From assembly GCA_965232815.1 (NCBI GenBank), contig OZ247427.1, forward strand, positions 2,604,001-2,668,000: 64,000 bases of DNA. The letters run 5' to 3'. Below are positions 42,401 to 50,596 of this stretch, piece after piece. Under the pieces are notes generated by a model, which worked only from the letters and a program-made list of their open reading frames with translations, was not told the DNA's origin and ran no database searches. The stretch comes from Bin87 sp026710825 (GTDB lineage Bacteria; Chloroflexota; Dehalococcoidia; Lucifugimonadales; UBA3495). Within the stretch, counting starts at the first letter, position 1. The number at the start of each line of letters is the position of its first letter. A program made the translations under genes and the position numbers.

Positions 42401-44014
42401 GTGAACCCGATGATCACGACGCTGCGAGGTCTGTCGCCAATACCGTGGTTGGTATTGCTGGTCTCCGTGGCGCTGCTGGCGTGCCAATCCGGCGGCGAGG
42501 TCGCGCAAGCGCCCGCTGTCGGGGCCAATGCATCACCCACAACGACCGTAACGCCGTTGGCGTCCACACCTACGGCGACGCTAACGCTTCGACCGACACC
42601 TACATTGACCGCAATTCCGACGGCGACTCCAACACCCACGGCTATGATGGTCCCGACGCCGACACTGCTGCCCACAGCAACGGCAACGCCGACTCCTCAG
42701 CCCACGCCTGCGCCCACCGAGACGCCAACCCGGGTGCCGGCACCCGCCTCGCTACCGACATTCACCCCGAAACCACCTCCAACACCTACGCTGCCTCCCA
42801 CACCGACGCCAGACCTGCGAGCGGCCAGCAGGGCGGGCGACACCGGTACTACCCCTCCGGGAATGGAGGTCTACGACCGGTTGATCCCTGACCTGATGGA
42901 AAAATGGGAGGTTCCCGGCGGGGCGATAGCGGTGATGAAAGATGGACGCCTGGTGCTGGCAAAGGGGTATGGGCTGGCCGACGTGGAGAATGAGGATCTC
43001 GTCCAGCCTGATTCTATGTTCCGGATCGCGAGCATTTCCAAACCGGTCACGGCGGTTGCAATCCTCAATCTGGTGGAAGAGGGTTTGCTCGATCTGGACG
43101 AACGCGCCTTCGACATCCTTGACCACCTCGAACCTCCGGACGGCGCGGTTACTGATCCTCGGGTGAACGAAATTACGGTGCGCCAATTGTTGCTGCACAC
43201 GGGAGGCTGGGATCGCAAAGCCGGCTACGATCCAATGAATTCGCCCAGATTTGTAACCGCCCGCTTGGGGGTGGAGCTACCGGTCGATTGTGAAAACACT
43301 ATCAGGTTCATGCTCGGGCAGCCTTTGAACTTCCCACCCGGGACCAGGCACGCCTACTCGAATTTTGGATATTGCATTCTGGGCCGCATTATCGAGAAAA
43401 AGACCGGACAGACGTACGAAGAATACGTTCAAGAGAAAGTGTTGCGTCCCGCGGGCGTGACTCGCATGAGGATCGGAGGAACGACACTGGAAGAACGCGC
43501 TGCTGGTGAGGTGAAGTACTATGACTATCCAGGCGCCAGCCTTGCGCAATCGGTGTTGCCAGAAGGGCCTCGGCGTGTTCCATCGCCATATGGTGGGTTT
43601 TACGTGCCGGCACGCGACTCTCACGGCGGGTGGATTGCATCCGCTACCGATTTGGCGCGTTTCGTCAGCGCATTGAACGCCGATAGTTCTCCGCCCATTC
43701 TCGAGCCTGAAACGATACAGCTGATGGTCTCTCGACCCAGTGAATTGTGGGACGACGAACCGTACTACTACGCCATGGGCTGGAGCGTCCGACCAATCAA
43801 CAGCGAAGCCAATTGGTGGCACGCGGGAGCTCTGCCCGGGACCAGATCGTGGCTGGTTCGTACTCATCACGGGATGGTCTGGGCCGCGTTATTCAATACT
43901 TGGCCCGAAGACAGAGACTTCCTCGGTGAAATCTCCAATGTCATGTGGGCTGCCTTTAAAGGGGTGACCACCTGGCCCGACCACGACCTGTTTCCCGATT
44001 TCGGGTACGAGTAA
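42401..44014 (+). CDS. Class C beta-lactamase-like serine hydrolase, lipoprotein
   Basis: 537 residues. A lipoprotein signal (LVLLVSVALLAC, Cys near residue 28) is followed by a long Thr/Pro-rich linker (about residues 45-140, text TPTATPTPT), then the serine beta-lactamase/DD-peptidase domain. Catalytic motifs: SISK (SxxK), YSN (YxN) and HAG in place of KTG (WWHAGALPGT). The HxG form is normal for esterase and peptidase members. The domain is anchored outside the cell and probably acts on peptides, esters or cell-wall pieces, not antibiotics. Start GTG at 42401; an ATG lies three codons later. Confidence 0.88.
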   Translation: MNPMITTLRGLSPIPWLVLLVSVALLACQSGGEVAQAPAVGANASPTTTVTPLASTPTATLTLRPTPTLTAIPTATPTPTAMMVPTPTLLPTATATPTPQPTPAPTETPTRVPAPASLPTFTPKPPPTPTLPPTPTPDLRAASRAGDTGTTPPGMEVYDRLIPDLMEKWEVPGGAIAVMKDGRLVLAKGYGLADVENEDLVQPDSMFRIASISKPVTAVAILNLVEEGLLDLDERAFDILDHLEPPDGAVTDPRVNEITVRQLLLHTGGWDRKAGYDPMNSPRFVTARLGVELPVDCENTIRFMLGQPLNFPPGTRHAYSNFGYCILGRIIEKKTGQTYEEYVQEKVLRPAGVTRMRIGGTTLEERAAGEVKYYDYPGASLAQSVLPEGPRRVPSPYGGFYVPARDSHGGWIASATDLARFVSALNADSSPPILEPETIQLMVSRPSELWDDEPYYYAMGWSVRPINSEANWWHAGALPGTRSWLVRTHHGMVWAALFNTWPEDRDFLGEISNVMWAAFKGVTTWPDHDLFPDFGYE

Positions 44015-44115
44015 TAATCCTAAGGCCACAACACCATTGCCAACCGGAGCCCACGACGCCCACGGTTTGCTACAATGCAGCCACGATTTTTGCGATCCAC
44101 AGGAGGCGCAGCAAC

Positions 44116-44778
44116 ATGCCAGTTCACCATCAAGCGCAGGGGGCGGGCGACGTAACCGTCCACAAGATCGAAAACATGGGCAGCCTGGGCAACAACGGAT
44201 ACATCGTCATTTGTCCGGAGACCAACCAGGCGGTGTGCATCGATACGCCCGACGAGCCGGAGAAGATGATCAACGAGGTTCGGGAGAGCGGCGTCGATGT
44301 GCAGGCCATCCTGGTAACCCACGGGCATGGTGACCACCTGGCCGGTTTCAACGAGATCACTGGTACTATCGGGGCCCCGTCCGCCATCGGCACCGAGGAC
44401 GCTCACCTGCCGCCGAGTCCGGTCCAGCGGACGCTCAGCGACGGCGATACCGTTGAGTTCGGCAACCGCGCCATCCAGTGCCTCCACACCCCAGGCCACA
44501 CCGACGGCTCAACCTGCTACCTGGTAGGGGGCTTCCTGTTCTCGGGCGACACGCTGTTCCCGGGCGGCCCCGGCCGTTCCCGCAGCCCCGAGGCATTGCA
44601 GCAGGAACTGAACAGCATCAGCGCCAAGTTGCTGACGCTGCCGGCCGACACCTACGTATATCCCGGCCACGGCGCTGACAACACCACCATCGGCGAGGCC
44701 AAGCGCCGGTACGACGTGTTCATGTCCAAGTCCCACCCTGCCGACCTGCAGGGCGACGTCGATTGGCTGAACACCTAG
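44116..44778 (+). CDS. MBL-fold metallo-hydrolase
   Basis: 220 residues, glyoxalase-II-like. The metal motif THGHGDHLAG (HxHxDH), HTPGHTDGSTCY (third His) and VYPGHGADTT-type final His (YPGHGADNT) are all present. AGGAGGCG precedes the ATG by 8 nt. It overlaps no other gene, and its TAG is immediately followed by the ATG of the M16 peptidase, so the two are coupled. Substrate unknown; thioester hydrolysis is the common activity of this subgroup. Confidence 0.9.
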   Translation: MPVHHQAQGAGDVTVHKIENMGSLGNNGYIVICPETNQAVCIDTPDEPEKMINEVRESGVDVQAILVTHGHGDHLAGFNEITGTIGAPSAIGTEDAHLPPSPVQRTLSDGDTVEFGNRAIQCLHTPGHTDGSTCYLVGGFLFSGDTLFPGGPGRSRSPEALQQELNSISAKLLTLPADTYVYPGHGADNTTIGEAKRRYDVFMSKSHPADLQGDVDWLNT

Positions 44779-46047
44779 ATGTATCGCCGAACAACTCTGG
44801 ATAACGGGCTGCGGGTGTTGACGGCAGAAATGCCGCACACCCGCAGCGTATCTATGTTCATCGCAGTCGGCGCCGGTTCCCGTTACGAATCCTCCGACAA
44901 GGCTGGCCTCTCTCATTTCCTGGAGCACCTGCCTTTCAAGGGCACGCGGAGTTGGCCCACCGCCCTTGCCATTTCGGAGGCCGTTGAGGGTGTCGGCGGA
45001 ATAATGAACGCGGCGACCGATCGGGAAATGACCTCGTTCTGGTGCAAGGTGGCCAGCGTCCACGCCCACCAGGCCATTCCCGTTTTGCTCGATCTGATAT
45101 TGCACCCGCTGCTCGATCCTGCGGAGATGGAAAAAGAGCGGGAGGTCATCCTCGACGAACTGCGGATGACCAACGACTACCCGGCACAGGTCTGCGACCT
45201 GCTGCTTGACCGCGCGATGTGGCCCGACCAGGCCATGGGTCGAGACGTCGGCGGCACCTCGGAAACCGTGGCGGCCATCCATCTCGATGACGTTCGCAGC
45301 TATATGGAGCGGCAGTACCGGCCCAACAATACCGTGATCGGCATCGCCGGAGCCACCACTCACGCGGACGCCGTCAACATGGTCGCCACCGCAACAGCCG
45401 GCTGGGAAGCGGGCGAGCCTCTGGGATGGGAACCGGTGTCGGCGACCGTCCCCGGCACAGGCAGGGTTTTCGTCGACCGCCGGGAAACGGAAGAGACCAG
45501 CATCTGCCTGGGTTTGCCCGGTTTTGCCCTCAATGACGAGGACCGCTACGCGGCAACCGTGCTGAATGGAATCCTCGGGGATGGCATGAGCAGTCGCCTG
45601 TTTCAAAGTCTGCGCGAGGATCGCGGCCTCACCTACGACTGCCACAGTTCCATCAGCAGTTACCGCGACTGCGGCGCGCTGGTGGTCTCGTGCGGCACTG
45701 AGCCGAGCCGAGCGGTGGAGGCGGTTGCCGCCACTCAGCAGCAAATTGCCGGTCTCCTGAACCCCGCTCCGGAATCTGAAATCCGCAAGGCTCGGGAGTA
45801 CATCAAGGGACGACTGTTGATGCGCCTGGAGGACTCACGCTCCGTGGCCGCGTGGCTGGCGTCTCAGGAACTTTTGATGGGCGACATTACCACGCCCGAC
45901 GAAACCGCTGCGAACATCGACGAGGTGTCTCCGCAGGATGTGGTCCGCACCGCGGAACGTCTTCTGGACGGTCAGGCGTTTCGGCTCGCCATCGTCGGAC
46001 CGCACGACGATGGGGCGGAGTTTGAATCGGCCCTCACCGCGTATTAG
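44779..46047 (+). CDS. M16 family zinc peptidase
   Basis: 422-residue insulinase/processing-peptidase homolog. The inverted zinc motif HFLEH (residues 46-50) has the distal Glu in EKEREVILDEL near residue 120. The C-terminal half keeps the second, inactive M16 domain (SICLGLPGFALNDEDRY, GLTYDCHSS: the R/Y region). It starts directly after the MBL hydrolase stop. The protein has no signal peptide and is probably cytosolic. Its motif reads HLPFKGT where HMxFKGT is more usual, a conservative change. Confidence 0.92.
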   Translation: MYRRTTLDNGLRVLTAEMPHTRSVSMFIAVGAGSRYESSDKAGLSHFLEHLPFKGTRSWPTALAISEAVEGVGGIMNAATDREMTSFWCKVASVHAHQAIPVLLDLILHPLLDPAEMEKEREVILDELRMTNDYPAQVCDLLLDRAMWPDQAMGRDVGGTSETVAAIHLDDVRSYMERQYRPNNTVIGIAGATTHADAVNMVATATAGWEAGEPLGWEPVSATVPGTGRVFVDRRETEETSICLGLPGFALNDEDRYAATVLNGILGDGMSSRLFQSLREDRGLTYDCHSSISSYRDCGALVVSCGTEPSRAVEAVAATQQQIAGLLNPAPESEIRKAREYIKGRLLMRLEDSRSVAAWLASQELLMGDITTPDETAANIDEVSPQDVVRTAERLLDGQAFRLAIVGPHDDGAEFESALTAY

Positions 46048-46264
46048 CAGGTACCACAAACCGGTTTCGACCGCTTTTGCTCCATGCTGGCTTTGGCATG
46101 GTTGTGATCCAAGGTGAGGGTCTGAGGGGTGCGGAGGTAGTTAGGCGCGCACTGACGGCACTCGGTTTCCCTGTTGCCTCGCGCCGTTGCCTCCTCGCGC
46201 GCCCAATGACACAATGGGCCGGCCAGCCATGCTGATGAATCCCCCAGCGTAAGGAGACGACCTC

Positions 46265-47125
46265 ATGCCAGCCACACGTTACAACAAGGTCATCCAGCTT
46301 CTTGAAGAGGGCAAGCCGGTCTTCGGCACCGGCCTGATCTGGAACGGCAACTTCGACGAGATGATGTACTTCGCCGACTCTGACTACGACATGGTCATGA
46401 TCGAGATGGAGCACGAAGGCCTGTCGTTCAACAACCTCCGCGCCTCCCTCCAGTTCCTGCTCAACCGCAAGCGCATTGCCGACGGCGGCGGACTCCAGGC
46501 CGACCCCACGCCTGTCGTGCGTATCCCGCCCAACACCCGTGAAACGAACCAGTGGGTCATCAAGCAGACCCTGGACACCGGGGTGTACGGCCTGATCCTG
46601 CCTCACCTCGACACCGTGGAAGGCGCTATGTTGGCGGTACAGGCGGCCCGCTACCCTCAGGTCCCCGGAGTCGCCGACTTCGAGCCCCACGGCGAACGCG
46701 GTTGGTGGCAGCGCATCGCCCCCCGTTACTGGGGCCTGTCGGCTGCGGAATACTATGACGCTGCCGATGTTTGGCCGCTGGACCCGGACGGTAATCTCCT
46801 TCTGATGGGCATCGTTGAAGAACCCACGGGCGTCCAGAACCTCCCGGATATCCTCCGCCAGGTCAAGGGCATTGGCGCGATCTGGGCCGGCCCCGGGGAC
46901 ATGTCAGTCGCCATGGGGCACCGCGGCAACGCCGGCCACCCCGAGGTCCAGGAGATGCTGCTGCGGATCCTCGCCACCTGCAAGGACGCCGGAGTGCCGT
47001 GCGCAACCGGCTGTACCGCCGAAGAGGTCCCCATGCGCCTGGAACAGGGCTTCAGCATCATCATCACCGCGCCCACTCGTTCCGCCGACGGAGTCGCAGA
47101 AGGCCGCCGCCTAGCCGGCCGCTGA
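46265..47125 (+). CDS. HpcH/HpaI aldolase-like protein
   Basis: 286 residues, class II aldolase of the HpcH/HpaI/citrate-lyase-like family, cleaving or forming C-C bonds with pyruvate in aromatic-acid catabolism. Metal and substrate sites: the DMVMIEMEH strand, VVRIPPNTR (Arg that binds pyruvate carboxylate), GIVEEPTGVQNL (Glu ligand) and WAGPGDMS (Asp ligand). Both metal ligands are present. An AAGGAG site lies about 11 nt before the ATG. A loop region EPHGERGWWQRIAPRYWG gives it a family-specific insert. It closes the plus-strand catabolic region, followed by a terminator. Confidence 0.88.
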   Translation: MPATRYNKVIQLLEEGKPVFGTGLIWNGNFDEMMYFADSDYDMVMIEMEHEGLSFNNLRASLQFLLNRKRIADGGGLQADPTPVVRIPPNTRETNQWVIKQTLDTGVYGLILPHLDTVEGAMLAVQAARYPQVPGVADFEPHGERGWWQRIAPRYWGLSAAEYYDAADVWPLDPDGNLLLMGIVEEPTGVQNLPDILRQVKGIGAIWAGPGDMSVAMGHRGNAGHPEVQEMLLRILATCKDAGVPCATGCTAEEVPMRLEQGFSIIITAPTRSADGVAEGRRLAGR

Positions 47126-47157
47126 CGGCCATCCGAATAAAGTTGGTTAAAACCGAA

Positions 47158-47178
47158 GGGCGGGTTTCAAACCCGCCC
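47158..47178. terminator. Bidirectional terminator
   Basis: GGGCGGG, loop TTTCAAA, CCCGCCC, between the aldolase gene and the convergent hflC gene, with TTTACTT on the plus side. A 7-bp perfect GC stem. Confidence 0.8.
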
Positions 47179-47209
47179 TTTACTTATAGCTGGATGTCCC
47201 GGGTTACGG

Positions 47210-48184
47210 CTAATTGCCGGTAGCCCCCGGTGCCAGAGGACCCGCCAGGTAATCGAACAGCGGGGCATCCGAAGACATCACGATGGTGTCCTGTGCCTGG
47301 ATGATCCTCTGATACGCCTCAAGGCTACGCAGGAATGCGAATAGCTCCGGGTCGCGGTTCAGCGAATCGGCCAGGATGCTGATGGCCTCCGCTTCGCCTT
47401 CACCGCGTATCCGGTTGGACTCCTGCTCCGCTACCGCCAGAATGACGTCACGCTCGCGGTTGGTGGTAGCCCGGATCTTTCGGTCTTCCTCTTCACCCTC
47501 GGCGCGGAAACCTGCAGCGATGCGGTTACGCTCGGCACGCATCCTGGTGTAGATCGACGCGGTGACCGCTTCAGGGAAGTCGGCCCTCTTGATTCGCACG
47601 TCAATCATCTGGATTCCGAAGTCTTCCCTTTGTGTGGTCTCCGGGTTGTCGCCGGTGATGTTTTGCACTTCCAGGAGCACTTCATCGAGGATATCAGTTC
47701 GGGTCTCTTGCGGTTCGACCAACGGCAAGCCTTCATCGTCCACCACGGGGTTGTCGTCGGCGTCCCGCAGCGTCCTGGCGCCGATGATGTCAGTACGGTC
47801 ACGCAATGCCACGCGGTCGCGCAGGGTGGATGTGACGATGTCGCCGAGCCTGCTCCGCGCGTTGCTCTCAGTTTGGAGAGTCTTGCGGAACTGTACCGGA
47901 TCCGTAATGCGGTATCGAGCGTAGATGTCGATCACCAGGTTTTCTTTGTCCTGGTCCGGCATGGACACGGGCGGAGCGTCGATCCGCAGTATCCGCCTGT
48001 CAAGCCTGACCACGGTATCCACGAAGGGCGCCTTCACGTCGAGCCCTGGTGATTGCTTCTGATTCACGACCTCACCGAAACGCAGGATGATTACCTGCTC
48101 GGTAACGTCGACGACGTATAGCGATTGGCGCAGCAGCACCAACGCTACGATAATGACAATGGCAATTATGATCAGGTTGCGCAT
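47210..48184 (-). CDS. hflC: HflC, membrane protease regulator
   Basis: 324 residues of the SPFH/band-7 superfamily. One N-terminal membrane helix (RNLIIIAIVIIVALVLL) is followed by the band-7 domain (YVVDVTEQVIILRFGEVV, GLDVKAPFVDTVVRLDRRIL) and a long coiled-coil stretch (ERNRIAAGFRAEGEEEDRKI, ESNRIRGEGEAEAISI). With HflK it forms the cage around FtsH that limits membrane-protein degradation. It lies 68 bp downstream of hflK on the same strand, and FtsH is encoded nearby. It is close to the E. coli length of 334. Confidence 0.93.
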   Translation of the reverse strand: MRNLIIIAIVIIVALVLLRQSLYVVDVTEQVIILRFGEVVNQKQSPGLDVKAPFVDTVVRLDRRILRIDAPPVSMPDQDKENLVIDIYARYRITDPVQFRKTLQTESNARSRLGDIVTSTLRDRVALRDRTDIIGARTLRDADDNPVVDDEGLPLVEPQETRTDILDEVLLEVQNITGDNPETTQREDFGIQMIDVRIKRADFPEAVTASIYTRMRAERNRIAAGFRAEGEEEDRKIRATTNRERDVILAVAEQESNRIRGEGEAEAISILADSLNRDPELFAFLRSLEAYQRIIQAQDTIVMSSDAPLFDYLAGPLAPGATGN

Positions 48185-48252
48185 TGGAGAATTCTCCCGG
48201 CGGGTGGAACAGTCAATACTCTGCCGTCAGGTTGCTCGCATGAGCGAGCAGC

Positions 48253-49344
48253 TTACGGGGTCGGTCCTATGGGGGCAGGTATGACGTTGCCGTCCTGTCC
48301 CAGAATGAGCACCGGGTCGGTGTTAGGGTCAACTATGATCTTGGACACGCCGGGCAACACCCGCTCCAGGGATTCCAGGTACAGCCTCTGGCGCGTTACC
48401 TCGGGCGAACTCTGGTATTGGTTCAGCACTGATTCGAATCGCAAAGCTTCACCGGTGGAGGTTTCAATGCGGGCCTGCCGGAAAGCCTCTGCGCCTTCGA
48501 TAATCCGCTGAGCGTCACCACGCGCCCTCGGGATCACGTCGGCTTCGTACGCCAGCGCCTGGTTGATGCGCGTCTCCCGTTCTTGACGGCCGCGCAGCAC
48601 GTCGTCGAAGGCGTCTCGAACCTCTTCGGGCGCCTTCACGTCCTGCAACTGCACCGAAATCACTTCGATTCCGGAAAGGTAGCTGTCCATGATCGCCTGC
48701 AGCCGTTCGCGGGTGTCGGTTTCCACTTGTTCACGGCCGCGTACCAGCACGTCGTCGATGGACCGTTGCCCCACGACCAGGCGCAAGGCCGCCTCCGCTC
48801 CATCCTTCAGCGTCCGGCCGTCCGGCTGGCCCTCGGGGATGGCGCGGATCTGCTCTCCCGGATCGTCGACGTTGAATAGGAAATTGTTCAAATTGCTGAT
48901 GCGGTATTGCACCACCATCTGGACGTCCACGATGTTCAGGTCTCCTGAAATCATCAACGCTTCGTCCAGGAACGGTGTGTTCACCGCCGCCTCGTTGGAC
49001 CGGAAACCCAACTCCATGCGCCGGGTCTCGGTTACCAGCACCACGTCCCGCTTTCCAACCGGTGCGGGCCACCACCACTGCAACCCTTCCTCCGCTATCG
49101 GATCACCCTGCACCGCGCCGAACAGGCGCACCGCCGCATTCTCACCGGGGCTGATCGTGTACACCCCGGTCGCGGCCCATATAATTATGATCAGGGCAAC
49201 CACCGCTAGGATGATTACGCCCAAATTTCCGCCGCCCAATCGACCGCCGCCGCCGAAAATTCCACGGATGCGTCCGAATATCTGGTCTACGTCGAATTCA
49301 GGCTGCCGTGGTGGTTGCTGTTGACCGCCGCCGGGTGAAAACAT
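48253..49344 (-). CDS. hflK: HflK, membrane protease regulator
   Basis: 363 residues. A Gly/Pro/Gln-rich cytosolic start (FSPGGGQQQPPRQP) and IFGRIRGIFGGGGRLGGG lead to one membrane helix (LGVIILAVVALIIIIWAATGVYTI) and a band-7 domain (SPGENAAVRLFGAVQGDP, LQWWWPAPVGKRDVV, TPFLDEALMISGDLNIVDVQMVVQYRI). Ends with the coiled coil (ARGDAQRIIEGAEAFRQARI). It is the first gene of the hflK-hflC pair. The N-terminal Gly-rich tail is typical of HflK. Confidence 0.93.
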   Translation of the reverse strand: MFSPGGGQQQPPRQPEFDVDQIFGRIRGIFGGGGRLGGGNLGVIILAVVALIIIIWAATGVYTISPGENAAVRLFGAVQGDPIAEEGLQWWWPAPVGKRDVVLVTETRRMELGFRSNEAAVNTPFLDEALMISGDLNIVDVQMVVQYRISNLNNFLFNVDDPGEQIRAIPEGQPDGRTLKDGAEAALRLVVGQRSIDDVLVRGREQVETDTRERLQAIMDSYLSGIEVISVQLQDVKAPEEVRDAFDDVLRGRQERETRINQALAYEADVIPRARGDAQRIIEGAEAFRQARIETSTGEALRFESVLNQYQSSPEVTRQRLYLESLERVLPGVSKIIVDPNTDPVLILGQDGNVIPAPIGPTP

Positions 49345-49577
49345 TTGGATGAGTCCTTTTTGTCTGGGGAACGTCTGCCAATTGCAGTGAGGTTGTTATC
49401 TCTGCTGCTCCGCCAATCGCGATCAACGCGATTGCAGGAGCACGCACAAATCATAGCCGCGGTAGTATAACACCATCCTCATGCCGTTGGTTTATAATCG
49501 TCGCGCCACCCAAGCATGGCACCATACCCGCGTCCGGTCACCTGTTTTGGATACACCATGCGCCTGGAGATTGAGCG

Positions 49578-49895
49578 ATGACCACTCCCATTCAAATGTC
49601 CTCCAACTCCTCCGAACCCATCCAGCAACCTCAGGGCATCACTGTCAAAACCGGCGAGGATATGGCGCGAGTCCAGGTAACCTGCCCGCACCAGAGCGGC
49701 CTCATATACGCGGTTCCCGGAGATCTCAGCTGGGTATGCACGGACGAGTTGCGACCCGCGCATGCGATGGCCGGGTTTTTCCGTGAGCTCATCGCACTTA
49801 ACGACCCACGCGTCGAATCGCTCATGCAACAGTGGGGCCTCTACTACCGCAGCCTTCCCCTGGATTCGGAGACTGAAGCAAACAACGAGGCGTAG
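49578..49895 (+). CDS. Small unknown protein
   Basis: 105 residues, cytosolic. After a polar tail (about residues 1-25) comes an alpha/beta body: MARVQVTCPHQSGLIYAVPGDLSWVC and MAGFFRELIALNDPRVESLMQQWGLYYR. Two Cys and a His (CPHQ ... WVC) could bind metal but are not spaced as a known motif. It sits between hflK and ftsH on the opposite strand, with the next membrane-protein gene 45 bp downstream. Not recognised. Confidence 0.6.
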   Translation: MTTPIQMSSNSSEPIQQPQGITVKTGEDMARVQVTCPHQSGLIYAVPGDLSWVCTDELRPAHAMAGFFRELIALNDPRVESLMQQWGLYYRSLPLDSETEANNEA

Positions 49896-49940
49896 GCTAG
49901 CCAACGCGTACGTCGGCCGTCGCACGGCGACGCCAAAGAG

Positions 49941-50519
49941 ATGACCGGAGCCCGCCTGATGTCGCCTTCCCTCTGGATCGCGGTAGCGATCAAAGTCGCG
50001 TTGATCGGCCTGCTGGCGTTTGGAGCCTTTTCTGGGCTCCAGCAGTTTGAGGGAAAAGCATTCCTCTGGCGACTTATCACCTACCCCGTGGGCGCGTTCG
50101 CTGTCCCCGTAATCTGGGCGATATTCGCGAGAAGGTCCCCTTTCCCCTATGTAGCGGATATCCTGCTGACGCTGCCATTCCTGGTGGACACCGTGGGCAA
50201 CAGCCTGGACCTCTACGACACCGTCGAATGGTGGGACGACGCCAACCATTTCGTGAACTGGGCGCTGCTCTCCGGCGCGATCGCCGCACTGTGCGTTCGC
50301 CACAGGTACGGTGCTCGCGAGACGCTGGGGCTGGTCGTCGGGTTTGGTGCGGTCACCGCTATCCTCTGGGAAATTGCGGAATATTTCGCGTTCATACGCT
50401 CGTCGTCTGAACTGGCCACCGCGTACACGGACACCCTCGGCGACCTGGGCTTGGGTCTGGCCGGTTCGGTATTCGTCGGGTTGATAGCCGCCGTCCTCTC
50501 CGGTCGGGGCGGGCGCTGA
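49941..50519 (+). CDS. Membrane protein, DUF2238/YjdF-like
   Basis: 192 residues with about five membrane helices (WIAVAIKVALIGLLAFGAF, YPVGAFAVPVIWAIFA, ADILLTLPFLVDTVG, WALLSGAIAALCV, LGLVVGFGAVTAILWEIAEYF, LGLAGSVFVGLIAAVL). The text YDTVEWWDDANHFVNWALL, then LWEIAEYFAF and YTDTLGDLGLGLAG, matches the pattern of the YjdF/DUF2238 inner-membrane family, whose function is unknown. The ATG at 49959 (MSPSLW) is an equally good start. It is convergent with ftsH, with a terminator hairpin between. Confidence 0.75.
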   Translation: MTGARLMSPSLWIAVAIKVALIGLLAFGAFSGLQQFEGKAFLWRLITYPVGAFAVPVIWAIFARRSPFPYVADILLTLPFLVDTVGNSLDLYDTVEWWDDANHFVNWALLSGAIAALCVRHRYGARETLGLVVGFGAVTAILWEIAEYFAFIRSSSELATAYTDTLGDLGLGLAGSVFVGLIAAVLSGRGGR

Positions 50520-50544
50520 CCAACCAAGTCGTCCCAGCAATAAA

Positions 50545-50570
50545 ACAGGGCGGGTTTTTCACCGCCCTGT
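50545..50570. terminator. Bidirectional terminator
   Basis: ACAGGGCGG, loop GTTTTTCA, CCGCCCTGT, between convergent genes (membrane protein ends 50519, ftsH ends 50597). A perfect 9-bp stem. Confidence 0.8.
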
Positions 50571-50596
50571 TGTTGGATCAGATCGCCACGTCCCGG